Positions 16,408 to 24,385 of a DNA stretch of 64,000 nt are shown one piece after another. This stretch comes from an uncultured Clostridia bacterium. Lineage in GTDB: Bacteria; Bacillota; Clostridia; Oscillospirales; Acutalibacteraceae. Position 1 is the stretch's first letter; the number at the start of each line of letters is the position of its first letter. The notes beneath the pieces are model-generated. The model worked only from the letters and a program-made list of their open reading frames with translations. It had not been told where the DNA came from and did not search any database. The position numbers were made by a program, and so were the translations under genes. The stretch covers positions 1 through 64,000 of the forward strand of contig CANPXF010000001.1 of assembly GCA_947585745.1 (NCBI GenBank), in the 5' to 3' direction.

Positions 16408-17517
16408 TCAGTTAGTAATAGTCTGCTCTGTTTCCTTATCGAAAATGTGGATTCTGCTGAGGTCAAACGCAATCTTAATATTGTCGCCCGGCTTAGCCTT
16501 TGACGCAGGGTCAACACGAGCGGTAACAGGCGCGCCGTTGATATTAAGATAGAGATAAATTTCCGCACCCATAAGCTCCGTTACGTCAACATTAGCCGTA
16601 ATTACAGTCTTAGCGTCAACCTTTTCAAGGAATTCAGGCTCATCGTGAACGTGTTCGGGACGGATGCCGAGAACAACTTCTTTACCGATATAAGACTCAA
16701 GAGCGCCCGATTTATCAGCGGGAACAGGAATTTCATACTTATCAAATTTAACAGCAACTCCGTTTGCGCCCTTAACTACAGTAGCGTCTATAAAGTTCAT
16801 CTGCGGAGAACCGATAAATCCTGCTACAAATTCGTTGCAGGGCTTGTCATAGAGGTTCTGCGGAGTATCAACCTGCTGAATAAAGCCGTCCTTCATAACA
16901 ACGATACGAGTACCCATTGTCATAGCCTCTGTCTGGTCGTGGGTTACATAGATAAATGTAGTACCGAGTCTTTGATATAGCTTTGAAATCTCTGTACGCA
17001 TCTGCGCGCGGAGCTTTGCGTCGAGGTTTGAGAGAGGCTCGTCAAGCAAGAATACCTTAGGGTCGCGGACGATAGCGCGGCCGAGAGCGACACGCTGTCT
17101 TTGTCCGCCCGAAAGAGCCTTCGGTTTTCTGTCGAGATACTGCTCAATACCGAGGATACGAGCCGCTTCTTCAACTCTGTTTTTAATTTCTTCCTTCGGC
17201 ATTTTTCTGAGCTTCAGTCCGAAAGCCATATTATCGTAAACCGACATATGAGGATAAAGAGCGTAGTTCTGGAAAACCATCGCGATATCTCTGTCCTTAG
17301 GGGTAACGTCGTTGCAAAGCTTGTCGCCGATATAAAGCTCACCCTTAGAAATATCCTCGAGACCGGCAATCATACGAAGCGTCGTTGATTTACCGCAACC
17401 GGACGGGCCGACAAGAATTATAAATTCCTTATCAGCGATTTCAAGGTTAAAATCGGAAACGGCTGTTACGTCGCCGTCATAGATTTTATAAACGTGTTTT
17501 AAACTTACATTTGCCAT
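16408..17517 (-). CDS. Sugar ABC transporter ATPase, MsmX/MalK/UgpC type
   Basis: 369 residues. Walker A GPSGCGKST, Q-loop MVFQNYALYPHM, signature LSGGQRQR, Walker B VFLLDEPLSNLDA, switch His in YVTHDQTEAMT, then a C-terminal regulatory OB-type domain with GIRPEHVHDE. This is the multi-sugar ATPase type that energises carbohydrate importers. It stands alone here, while the MalEFG-type importer at 43.9-47.7 kb has no ATPase, so the two may work together, as MsmX does in Bacillus. No permease gene is adjacent. Confidence 0.93.
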   Translation of the reverse strand: MANVSLKHVYKIYDGDVTAVSDFNLEIADKEFIILVGPSGCGKSTTLRMIAGLEDISKGELYIGDKLCNDVTPKDRDIAMVFQNYALYPHMSVYDNMAFGLKLRKMPKEEIKNRVEEAARILGIEQYLDRKPKALSGGQRQRVALGRAIVRDPKVFLLDEPLSNLDAKLRAQMRTEISKLYQRLGTTFIYVTHDQTEAMTMGTRIVVMKDGFIQQVDTPQNLYDKPCNEFVAGFIGSPQMNFIDATVVKGANGVAVKFDKYEIPVPADKSGALESYIGKEVVLGIRPEHVHDEPEFLEKVDAKTVITANVDVTELMGAEIYLYLNINGAPVTARVDPASKAKPGDNIKIAFDLSRIHIFDKETEQTITN

Positions 17518-17666
17518 TCACTATTCCTCCAATGTTGAAAAATAATTTTAACATTTAATATTTTATCACCTTAAATATATTTTTACCAGTCGTAAAATAA
17601 CCAAACTTTTACATTTCTTTTTATATAAAACGGGTATGATGTCAAAAGCCCTTAACGTTTTTTGTG

Positions 17667-18374
17667 CTATTTGCCAATAAATATTGATTTTTTCTCTAAA
17701 TCTGTTAACTCTCTGCACTCTCCTATGTGCAAATTGCCGTCAAGACTTAATCCGCCTATTTTCAGTCGTTTAAGATATTTGACTTTCAGCCCCAAAACGG
17801 CAAACATTTTCTTCACCTGATGATATTTTCCCTCGCAAATTTCGACATACGCGCTATGCTTGTCCGCAATTTCAAGCTTTGCGGGCAGGCATTTTGTTCC
17901 GTCTGAAAATTTTATGCCCTTTTCAAATCGCTCAACCGCGTTTGCGCCGAGCTCTCCGTTAAGCTCGGCGTAGTATCTTTTGTATATGTGATTTTTGGGC
18001 GAGAGGATTTTATGCGCAAAATCCCCGTCGTTTGTAATCAAAATCAATCCCTCTGTATCCTTATCGAGCCTTCCTGCAGGAAAAAGTCCCTTTCTGAAAA
18101 GTTCGCTCGGAACAAGGTCAACAACCGTTTCGGCTGTGTTGTCGTCTGTCGCCGAAACTACTCCCGACGGCTTGTTCATCATAATATAAACGTACTTTTT
18201 AAAATCTACAGCTTGTCCGTTAACCTTTATTTCACAAGATTCGGGGTCAATTTTATATTCGGGTTTTGTCACCGCTTGTCCGTCTACTGTGACGGACTTT
18301 TTGCGTATCAGTCTTTTCACGTCGTTTCGGGAGCCTACTCCCTGCGACACTAAAATTTTATCCAGTCTTTCCAT
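17667..18374 (-). CDS. rsuA: 16S rRNA pseudouridine synthase, RsuA/RluB family
   Basis: 235 residues. An N-terminal S4 RNA-binding domain (RLDKILVSQGVGSRNDVKRL) and a catalytic domain with the essential Asp in GRLDKDTEGLILITND. RsuA isomerises U516 of 16S rRNA; RluB/RluE are close relatives with other targets. Start at MERLDKIL (18374), the usual family start; it overlaps the end of the upstream DUF4830 gene by 17 nt. Confidence 0.88.
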   Translation of the reverse strand: MERLDKILVSQGVGSRNDVKRLIRKKSVTVDGQAVTKPEYKIDPESCEIKVNGQAVDFKKYVYIMMNKPSGVVSATDDNTAETVVDLVPSELFRKGLFPAGRLDKDTEGLILITNDGDFAHKILSPKNHIYKRYYAELNGELGANAVERFEKGIKFSDGTKCLPAKLEIADKHSAYVEICEGKYHQVKKMFAVLGLKVKYLKRLKIGGLSLDGNLHIGECRELTDLEKKSIFIGK

Positions 18375-18849
18375 CCTTATCCTCAACAACAAGCGGTCTG
18401 TAGGTTTCTCCGTAAATTCCGCTTTCAATATGACCTGCGATAACGTGTCCCTTATAGATAAGCAAGGTCACGTTTCCGCCCGATTTCATCTTGTAAACCG
18501 CGCGCTCAACCTTACAGCCCTTAAACGCCTCTAAATTAAGTCCCGTCTGTTTTTGGAGCGAATTATAATATTTATATGTAACATTGAATTTGCTCGGAAT
18601 TATAACTTTATCCTTTTTCTCCGATTTAGGCTCAATCTCGATGTCGAACTGCTTTAAAAATTTAATCCGTGATTTTATATCCGAAACCTCGGTAAAATAA
18701 CGGCCGATTTCATCGCAGGTCGCGTACTCGGGAACCGCTCCTTTCCGCTCGGAACCGATTATAAAGCACATTCCGATTAGTAAGACAGCGCAAACCGCCA
18801 CCGCGGTAAATTTGACTGCTTTTTTCTTGTTAAAATAAATCACCGGCAT
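18358..18849 (-). CDS. DUF4830 membrane-anchored protein
   Basis: 163 residues with one N-terminal membrane segment (about residues 10-30). The outside domain matches the DUF4830 pattern: RIKFLKQFDIEIE, VIIPSKFNVTYKYYNSLQK and a C-terminal LLIYKGHVIAGHIES. Function is not known. It precedes and overlaps rsuA. AGGGTGA lies upstream of the ATG. Confidence 0.75.
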   Translation of the reverse strand: MPVIYFNKKKAVKFTAVAVCAVLLIGMCFIIGSERKGAVPEYATCDEIGRYFTEVSDIKSRIKFLKQFDIEIEPKSEKKDKVIIPSKFNVTYKYYNSLQKQTGLNLEAFKGCKVERAVYKMKSGGNVTLLIYKGHVIAGHIESGIYGETYRPLVVEDKDGKTG

Positions 18850-18960
18850 AGTATCACCCTGTTGATTATATGCAGAATGATATCGGTTTATTTGTCGTAC
18901 TAAGGCGGTAAACGGTAATTTTTACACGGAAAATTTAATGAATTTATAATTGTTTGTCCG

Positions 18961-19605
18961 CTATTTTATGAAATTTAAAATATCAGAAGGAGTGTCGGCG
19001 ACCGCGACGCAGTCATATTTCATCATTTTATTGAGATTGCCGTAGCCGTAACCGCAGGCGATAAAATCAATATCGCACAGCTTTGCGCCCTGCGCGTCAA
19101 AATAAGTATCCCCGATTAAAACAGCCTCATCTCTGTTTCCGCCTAATTTTTTAAGAGCGTAAGGTATCAAATCCTTTTTATCCTTTCGACTGCTGTCGAG
19201 GTTTGAACCGCAGACCGCGTCAAAACAGCTTTTAAGTCCGATAATTTCAACAACCTTTTTCGCGTTTTCCTCAAGCTTTGATGAGCATACCGCCAGCTTT
19301 AAGCCTTTAGCTTTAAGTTCCTTTAAAACGTCTTTTATTCCGCTGTACGCCTTATTCATATATATTCCCTTATCGGCGTAATACCCCATATAAACCTTGT
19401 AGGCGTCTTCCCAAAGCTCAGGCTCAAGTTTACACAGGTTTTTAAACGTATCCAACAGAGGCGGACCGACGTAGCTCGTATAGTCGGAAAAATCAATACC
19501 GCTTATGCCAAATTTTTCACAGGTTTTCTCTAAGCTGTAACGTATTCCTCGGGCGCTTTCGGAGAGAGTTCCGTCAAGGTCGAATAATATGTATTTATAC
19601 TTCAC
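18961..19605 (-). CDS. HAD hydrolase, phosphoglycolate phosphatase-like
   Basis: 214 residues. Motif I ILFDLDGTLSESA, motif II AVCSSK, motif IV VLIGDTYFDAQGA, with the helical cap between I and II. Typical Gph/PGP-like soluble phosphatase; substrate unknown. The start codon is GTG. It overlaps the thioesterase gene upstream by 11 nt, suggesting coupling. Confidence 0.85.
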   Translation of the reverse strand: MKYKYILFDLDGTLSESARGIRYSLEKTCEKFGISGIDFSDYTSYVGPPLLDTFKNLCKLEPELWEDAYKVYMGYYADKGIYMNKAYSGIKDVLKELKAKGLKLAVCSSKLEENAKKVVEIIGLKSCFDAVCGSNLDSSRKDKKDLIPYALKKLGGNRDEAVLIGDTYFDAQGAKLCDIDFIACGYGYGNLNKMMKYDCVAVADTPSDILNFIK

Positions 19606-19987
19606 TTAATTTTTCATCCGCCTTTTTTTGAAATTTATCAGCCTTTACGCTGACGCGGGTGTGAGCGCCCTTTGCGATAATTCCTTTTTTATCGAAAGCC
19701 TCCACTTCAAACTTAAAAAGTCTGCCGTCATACTCGACAAGCGTTGCTTTTGCGGTAACCTCCGCTCCCAAAGGCGTGGGGCTTATATGATCAATACTTA
19801 TACACGTTCCAACCGTTGTAATACCCTCGCCGAGAGCCTTTTTCGCCAAATTCATCGACGCGTTTTCCATAAGAGCGACCACAGACGGAGTGGAGTACAC
19901 ACAAAGGTCACCGCTTCCCACGGACACGGCAAGCTCCTGCTCGTCAACTCTGTCTTTAACCTCAAAGCTGTCCCCTATATTTATCAT
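19595..19987 (-). CDS. Hotdog-fold thioesterase, FlK-like
   Basis: 130 residues resembling the fluoroacetyl-CoA thioesterase (FlK) branch of hotdog proteins: YSTPSVVALMENASMNLA near the N-terminus, then GTCISIDHISPTPLGAEV, with Thr, Glu and His at the expected catalytic triad positions. In gut Clostridia such proteins are general acyl-CoA thioesterases. Start at MINIGDSF, eight bases after GCGGGG; an upstream ATG has no SD. Confidence 0.8.
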   Translation of the reverse strand: MINIGDSFEVKDRVDEQELAVSVGSGDLCVYSTPSVVALMENASMNLAKKALGEGITTVGTCISIDHISPTPLGAEVTAKATLVEYDGRLFKFEVEAFDKKGIIAKGAHTRVSVKADKFQKKADEKLSEV

Positions 19988-20142
19988 AAAAATACCCCGC
20001 ATTCTTGTTTAAGCCCGTATTTTGTGGTACAATACTGTTCAAAGCTTTGCTTTGTAATCTATCTTTTTTCGCCACAAAACACGGACACCTTTCCGATGAT
20101 ACATTGTACCAGCTTTTAAAAAAATCTTCAAGGAGTATATTA

Positions 20143-20880
20143 TTGAAAGATAAAAAAAGAATTTATCTGATTGATGAGATAAGAGGATTTTGCATAATAC
20201 TTGTGGTAATCTATCACCTTTATTATTCACTCGCAATGGTTTTTAACCTGGAAACATTTTATGATACCTTTACCGCTATGAGGGTTTGGCAACCGTTGCT
20301 CCCCTCTGCGTTCATTTTAATATCGGGAGTATCCTTTCACCTTAGCCGAAACAACACAAGGCGCGGATTAAAGCTTCTTTTAATTTCGGCTTTGATTACT
20401 CTCGCGCTCTGGATAGTTATGCCCGAACAGCTTATCTGGTACGGTATTTTGCATTTTCTCGCAACAGTGAATATAATTTTCGGACTTTTGAAAAAATATG
20501 TCGATAAAATTCCCGCTTTGGCAGGAATAATAATATTTTCGTTTCTTTTCCTGCTGACTTATAACGTTCAACGCGGATATTTGGGAATAGACGGGATTTC
20601 GTCTTACAGACTTCCAGAAATATTATACTCAACCGATTTAACGGCGCCGATAGGCTTTTATTCGGAAACATTCCGCTCGGCTGATTACTGCCCGATTTTG
20701 CCGTGGGCATTTATGTTTTTAATCGGAACAATTTTAGGCAGATATGCCAAAAAGCTTCCTGCCGCTTTAGCTAAATTGCATATACGCCCGCTTGCTTTTA
20801 TCGGCAGACACACATTGATAATATATCTCGCGCATCAGCCGGTTATTGTCGGGATTTTGTACCTGATAACTCAAAATTAA
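20143..20880 (+). CDS. DUF1624 / HGSNAT-like membrane acyltransferase
   Basis: 245 residues with about seven membrane segments. The N-terminus LIDEIRGFCIILVVIYHLYY is the signature of the acyltransferase-3/HGSNAT-like (DUF1624) group, with its conserved Arg and His. Acyl donor and acceptor are unknown. I choose a TTG start at 20143 because AGGAG sits seven bases upstream. The frame stays open 46 codons further upstream, but that stretch is not family-like and has no SD. Confidence 0.78.
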   Translation: MKDKKRIYLIDEIRGFCIILVVIYHLYYSLAMVFNLETFYDTFTAMRVWQPLLPSAFILISGVSFHLSRNNTRRGLKLLLISALITLALWIVMPEQLIWYGILHFLATVNIIFGLLKKYVDKIPALAGIIIFSFLFLLTYNVQRGYLGIDGISSYRLPEILYSTDLTAPIGFYSETFRSADYCPILPWAFMFLIGTILGRYAKKLPAALAKLHIRPLAFIGRHTLIIYLAHQPVIVGILYLITQN

Positions 20881-20970
20881 AAAGAGAAACAGGATATTTT
20901 CATATTCGTGTTAACAGTTGAGATTAGTTAACAGTTATGCTATAATTTCAGACAAAGGAGAATTTGAAAT

Positions 20971-22065
20971 ATGAAATTAGGAATTGTTGGACTTCCGAAT
21001 GTCGGAAAAAGTACGCTTTTTAACGCGATAACAAACGCGGGAGCGCAGTCGGCGAACTATCCCTTCTGCACAATCGAGCCGAATGTCGGGGTTGTCGCCG
21101 TTCCCGACAAACGCCTGGACAAGCTTGCCGAAATGTACGACCCCGAAAAATACACTCCCGCAATGATTGAATTTGTAGACATAGCGGGACTTGTTAAGGG
21201 AGCCTCAAAGGGCGAGGGGCTTGGAAATAAATTTCTCGCCAACATCAGAGAATGTGACGCTATAGTGCACGTTGTGCGCTGTTTTGAAAACACAGACATT
21301 GTCCACGTTGACGGAAGCATTGACCCAAAGCGGGATATTGAAACAATTAATCTCGAGCTTATTCTCTCAGACGTTGAAATGCTTGAAAGAAGAATCGAAA
21401 AAACTAAAAAGCTTATTAAAGGCGACAAAAAATATCAGGTTGACCTTGACTTGTTCGAGCGCGTTTTAGAGGCGCTTAACGCAGGAAAGCCCGCGCGCTC
21501 CGTTGAAATTGACGAGGACGAGCAAAAAATTATGGCTGAGGTCGCTTTACTTACAACAAAGCCGATAATTTACGCGGCGAATATGAGCGACGAAGATTTT
21601 TCAAACGGAATTGAGGGAAACAAATTCCTTGAAGCGGTACGGAAAATCGCAAGCGAGGAAAACGCGGGAGTGCTCCCGATTTGCGCGGAAATCGAGGCGG
21701 AAATCGTCGATATGGACGCGGAGGAAAAGGAAATGTTCCTCGCCGATTTGGGGCTTGAGGAAAGCGGACTCGACCGTCTTATAAAAGAATGTTACTCGCT
21801 TTTGGGGCTTATAAGCTATCTTACGGCAGGAAAACCCGAGGTTAGAGCGTGGACAATCACAAAGGGTACAAAGGCTCCGCAGGCGGCAGGCAAAATCCAT
21901 ACAGACTTTGAACGCGGATTTATCAGGGCCGAGGTAGTCAGCTTTGACGACCTTATGAAATGCGGTTCAATCGCCGCGGCAAAGGAAAAAGGTCTTTACC
22001 GAAGCGAAGGCAAAGATTATGTTATGAATGACGGCGACGTCGTTTTGTTCAGATTTAATGTGTAA
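20971..22065 (+). CDS. ychF: Redox-regulated ribosome-binding ATPase YchF
   Basis: 364 residues. Obg-family P-loop GLPNVGKSTLFNAIT, switch II DIAGLVKGASKGEGLGN, a coiled-coil insertion in the middle and a C-terminal TGS domain. NMSDE replaces the NKxD guanine motif, as in YchF, which prefers ATP. Complete length, good SD (AAAGGAG), single-gene transcript ended by a clear terminator. Confidence 0.96.
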   Translation: MKLGIVGLPNVGKSTLFNAITNAGAQSANYPFCTIEPNVGVVAVPDKRLDKLAEMYDPEKYTPAMIEFVDIAGLVKGASKGEGLGNKFLANIRECDAIVHVVRCFENTDIVHVDGSIDPKRDIETINLELILSDVEMLERRIEKTKKLIKGDKKYQVDLDLFERVLEALNAGKPARSVEIDEDEQKIMAEVALLTTKPIIYAANMSDEDFSNGIEGNKFLEAVRKIASEENAGVLPICAEIEAEIVDMDAEEKEMFLADLGLEESGLDRLIKECYSLLGLISYLTAGKPEVRAWTITKGTKAPQAAGKIHTDFERGFIRAEVVSFDDLMKCGSIAAAKEKGLYRSEGKDYVMNDGDVVLFRFNV

Positions 22066-22108
22066 AATTATTGCCATTTGGATTTAAAACATAAACAAAT
22101 ATTTAAAA

Positions 22109-22132
22109 GGCTCTCTTAACGGGAGCCTTTTT
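22109..22132 (+). terminator. ychF terminator
   Basis: GGCTCTC / GGGAGCC with a TTAAC loop, followed by TTTTT. Confidence 0.9.
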
Positions 22133-22210
22133 CGCAATAAATCAAAATAACCTTTTCCATTTATTTTTGGGATTTTAAATAAACACTTCTCAAAATTTAT
22201 CCATTATATC

Positions 22211-22253
22211 TTGACTTTTCCAAAAAACGGACTATAATATGTAGCAAGCTACA
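22211..22253 (+). promoter_or_regulatory. marR-tetR promoter with palindromic operator
   Basis: TTGACT (22211-22216), 16-bp spacer, TATAAT (22233-22238). Directly after the -10 sits a perfect inverted repeat, TGTAGC-AA-GCTACA (22240-22253), covering the predicted transcription start. A dyad there, ahead of a MarR gene, is the usual layout for autorepression; the binding itself is inference. Confidence 0.7.
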
Positions 22254-22272
22254 GATTAAAAGAAGGTACATA

Positions 22273-22698
22273 ATGAGTGAATTTGAAGATTTAGGATACT
22301 TAATAAAGTTAATAAGCGACAATTTGCTGAAAATGATTAACCGAAGTATTTCGCAGTTCGGACTGACATTCCAGCAATTTCAGATAATCGAGTACATAAT
22401 AAGTCAGGACAAAAACGTCAGCCAAAAGGATATTGAAAATCATTTGGGCGTGGCGCACCCGACGGTTGTCGGACTTTTAAAGCGTATGGAGATTAAAAAT
22501 TTTATCGTCTGTAAATTCAGCCCTGATGACAAGCGCGTCAAAAATGTTTTTCTTACCAATAAAGCTTATAAAATTATGAAGCAGGTCAGCACGGAGAAAA
22601 AACAGATTGAATCTCAAATTTGCTTTGGAATCTGCGACAAACAGCGCGAAACACTTCTGTCCTCGCTTAATACCCTGCTTAAAAACCTGAACAAATAG
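22273..22698 (+). CDS. MarR-family transcriptional regulator
   Basis: 141 residues with a winged helix: FQQFQIIEYIISQDKNVSQKDIEN then GVAHPTVVGLLKRME (recognition helix) and SPDDKRVKNVFLT (wing). Binds DNA as a dimer, usually to palindromes, and often senses small aromatic or antibiotic ligands. First gene of a two-regulator transcript; a palindrome overlaps its promoter. No efflux pump or enzyme follows, so the target is unknown. Confidence 0.9.
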   Translation: MSEFEDLGYLIKLISDNLLKMINRSISQFGLTFQQFQIIEYIISQDKNVSQKDIENHLGVAHPTVVGLLKRMEIKNFIVCKFSPDDKRVKNVFLTNKAYKIMKQVSTEKKQIESQICFGICDKQRETLLSSLNTLLKNLNK

Positions 22699-22707
22699 GA
22701 GGTTATT

Positions 22708-23316
22708 ATGATTAAACGCACATTTTACAATCTTCCCGACGAAAAGCGCAAGAAGATTATCGACGTAACAAGGAAAGAATTTCAAAAAGGCAATAAGAAA
22801 AAAATTACAATAAATACTGTTATTCAAAAAGCCGGAATTTCCCGCGGAAGCTTTTATCAATATTTTGACGATAAGCTTGATTTGGTTGAGCTTATAACCG
22901 ATGATATGATGACTAAAATCAAGGATTTTATCAAAGACGAGCTTATCCTCAACGGCGGAGATATTTTCACTGTGCCTATGCGGATTTTTGACGTTATGGT
23001 AAGCGAGAGCGCAAATTACAAGGACATAGTTGTGCTTACAGATACCTCAAACCGCAACAATGACCTCATAACCGAATATATGCAGTACAGATTTCACGAG
23101 CCTAATTTCTTAGCGGAGCTTTCAAAATACGTCGACAAGTCAAGCCTTAATCTTGGAAGCTTTGAGGATTTAAAATGCGTTGTATTTATGATGGTAGACG
23201 CGATAAGGAGCGCGGTGATAAATGTCGGAAAAAACTCTAAAGCGATAGAAAGCGAGCGGAAAATCCTTTACAGAAAAGTACAAATACTTAAACGCGCAAG
23301 CGTATATAAAAATTAA
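22708..23316 (+). CDS. TetR-family transcriptional regulator
   Basis: 202 residues. The N-terminal HTH includes KKITINTVIQKAGISRGSFY and YFDDKLDLVELI, the TetR signature; the rest is the variable ligand domain. It starts nine bases after the marR stop behind AGGAGG, so both regulators are made from one mRNA. The transcript carries no other gene, which is unusual for either family. Confidence 0.9.
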   Translation: MIKRTFYNLPDEKRKKIIDVTRKEFQKGNKKKITINTVIQKAGISRGSFYQYFDDKLDLVELITDDMMTKIKDFIKDELILNGGDIFTVPMRIFDVMVSESANYKDIVVLTDTSNRNNDLITEYMQYRFHEPNFLAELSKYVDKSSLNLGSFEDLKCVVFMMVDAIRSAVINVGKNSKAIESERKILYRKVQILKRASVYKN

Positions 23317-23339
23317 AAATAGTTGTCTGAAAAGCGACT

Positions 23340-23730
23340 CAAAAAATCGGATTTTATCTTTTCCACATCAGTCCGTGCAGTCCCTCTTGGACAAATCATA
23401 TCCCCCAGACGTTTCTGCCAATGTCTTGTTTTGGATAGGGAGGATAGGTTCTGCGGTAGACTGTTTGAAAACAAAACGTAAGTAAAATTTTTAATATTTA
23501 TAAATTTTCTCCCTATCAGACTTCAGATAGGGAGATTAATTTTTTATATATCTTCGTCAAACATTGCAGTCCCTCTTGGACAAATCATATCCCCCATAAA
23601 ACTGTGCCATTGTCTCGTTTTGGATAGGGAGGACAGGTTCTGCGAAAATTCACTATCGAACCTCTCCTCTAAATTCATATTGAAAAGGAAATAGACGTTT
23701 ATCTTCAAAATTAAATTCTTAATTCTTAAT
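23340..23730. repeat. Two copies of dispersed intergenic repeat
   Basis: About 400 bp without a gene. Two minus-strand copies of the core (23360-23465 and 23545-23645) flank a CTCCCTATC / GATAGGGAG hairpin at about 23509-23534, the same hairpin as at 341-366. After the second copy comes an AATTCTTAATT tract (23703-23745) that runs into the 3' end of rpe. Confidence 0.85.
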
Positions 23731-24373
23731 TTTTAATTCTTAATTCTCTGATTGCTCTTTCGGGGTTCTCCGCCTTAAATACCGCAGTGCCCGCGACAGC
23801 TACGTCAACGCCTGCTTTGGCGCATTGCGAAATATTCTCCGCGCTTATTCCACCGTCTGCCTCTATGAGGACATTAAGTCCTCTCTTTGTGATTTCCTTT
23901 TTGAGCTTTTCAATTTTCGGGAGCATATCTGACATAAAACTCTGACCGCCAAATCCCGGTTCAACGGTCATAACCAATATCATATCAACCTTTTCCAAAT
24001 ATGGGAACACAGACTCCGCAGGTGTGGCGGGCTTGATTACAAGTCCTGCTTTAACACCGCGGTTTTTTATTTTCTCAATTGTTTTTTCGGGGTCGCTGTC
24101 GCTTTCAATATGAAAGGTAATAATATCCGCCCCCGCGTCGCAAAAATCATTAATATATTTAAGCGGTTCGCTTATCATAAGGTGAACGTCAAAAACCTTG
24201 TCCGTAAATTTACGGACATATTTTAAAACAGGCGCGCCAAAGGTTATGTTCGGTACAAAATGTCCGTCCATAACGTCAAGATGCATATAGTCCGCTCCTG
24301 CTAAATCCATACGTCTTACTTCGTTTCCGAACTGCGAAAAATCGCAGGATAAAAGCGAGGGTGCAATCAGCAT
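23726..24373 (-). CDS. rpe: Ribulose-phosphate 3-epimerase
   Basis: 215 residues. TIM barrel with HLDVMDGHFVPNITFGAP (metal His and Asp), DVHLMISEP, VEPGFGGQSF and IEADGGISAENI, all family signatures. Interconverts ribulose-5-phosphate and xylulose-5-phosphate in the pentose phosphate pathway. Last gene of the operon with rlmB and the pseudo-ATPase, 12 nt after the latter. Its last codons overlap the AATTCTTAATT tract of the repeat. Confidence 0.96.
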   Translation of the reverse strand: MLIAPSLLSCDFSQFGNEVRRMDLAGADYMHLDVMDGHFVPNITFGAPVLKYVRKFTDKVFDVHLMISEPLKYINDFCDAGADIITFHIESDSDPEKTIEKIKNRGVKAGLVIKPATPAESVFPYLEKVDMILVMTVEPGFGGQSFMSDMLPKIEKLKKEITKRGLNVLIEADGGISAENISQCAKAGVDVAVAGTAVFKAENPERAIRELRIKN

Positions 24374-24385
24374 TTTCGTACCTCC

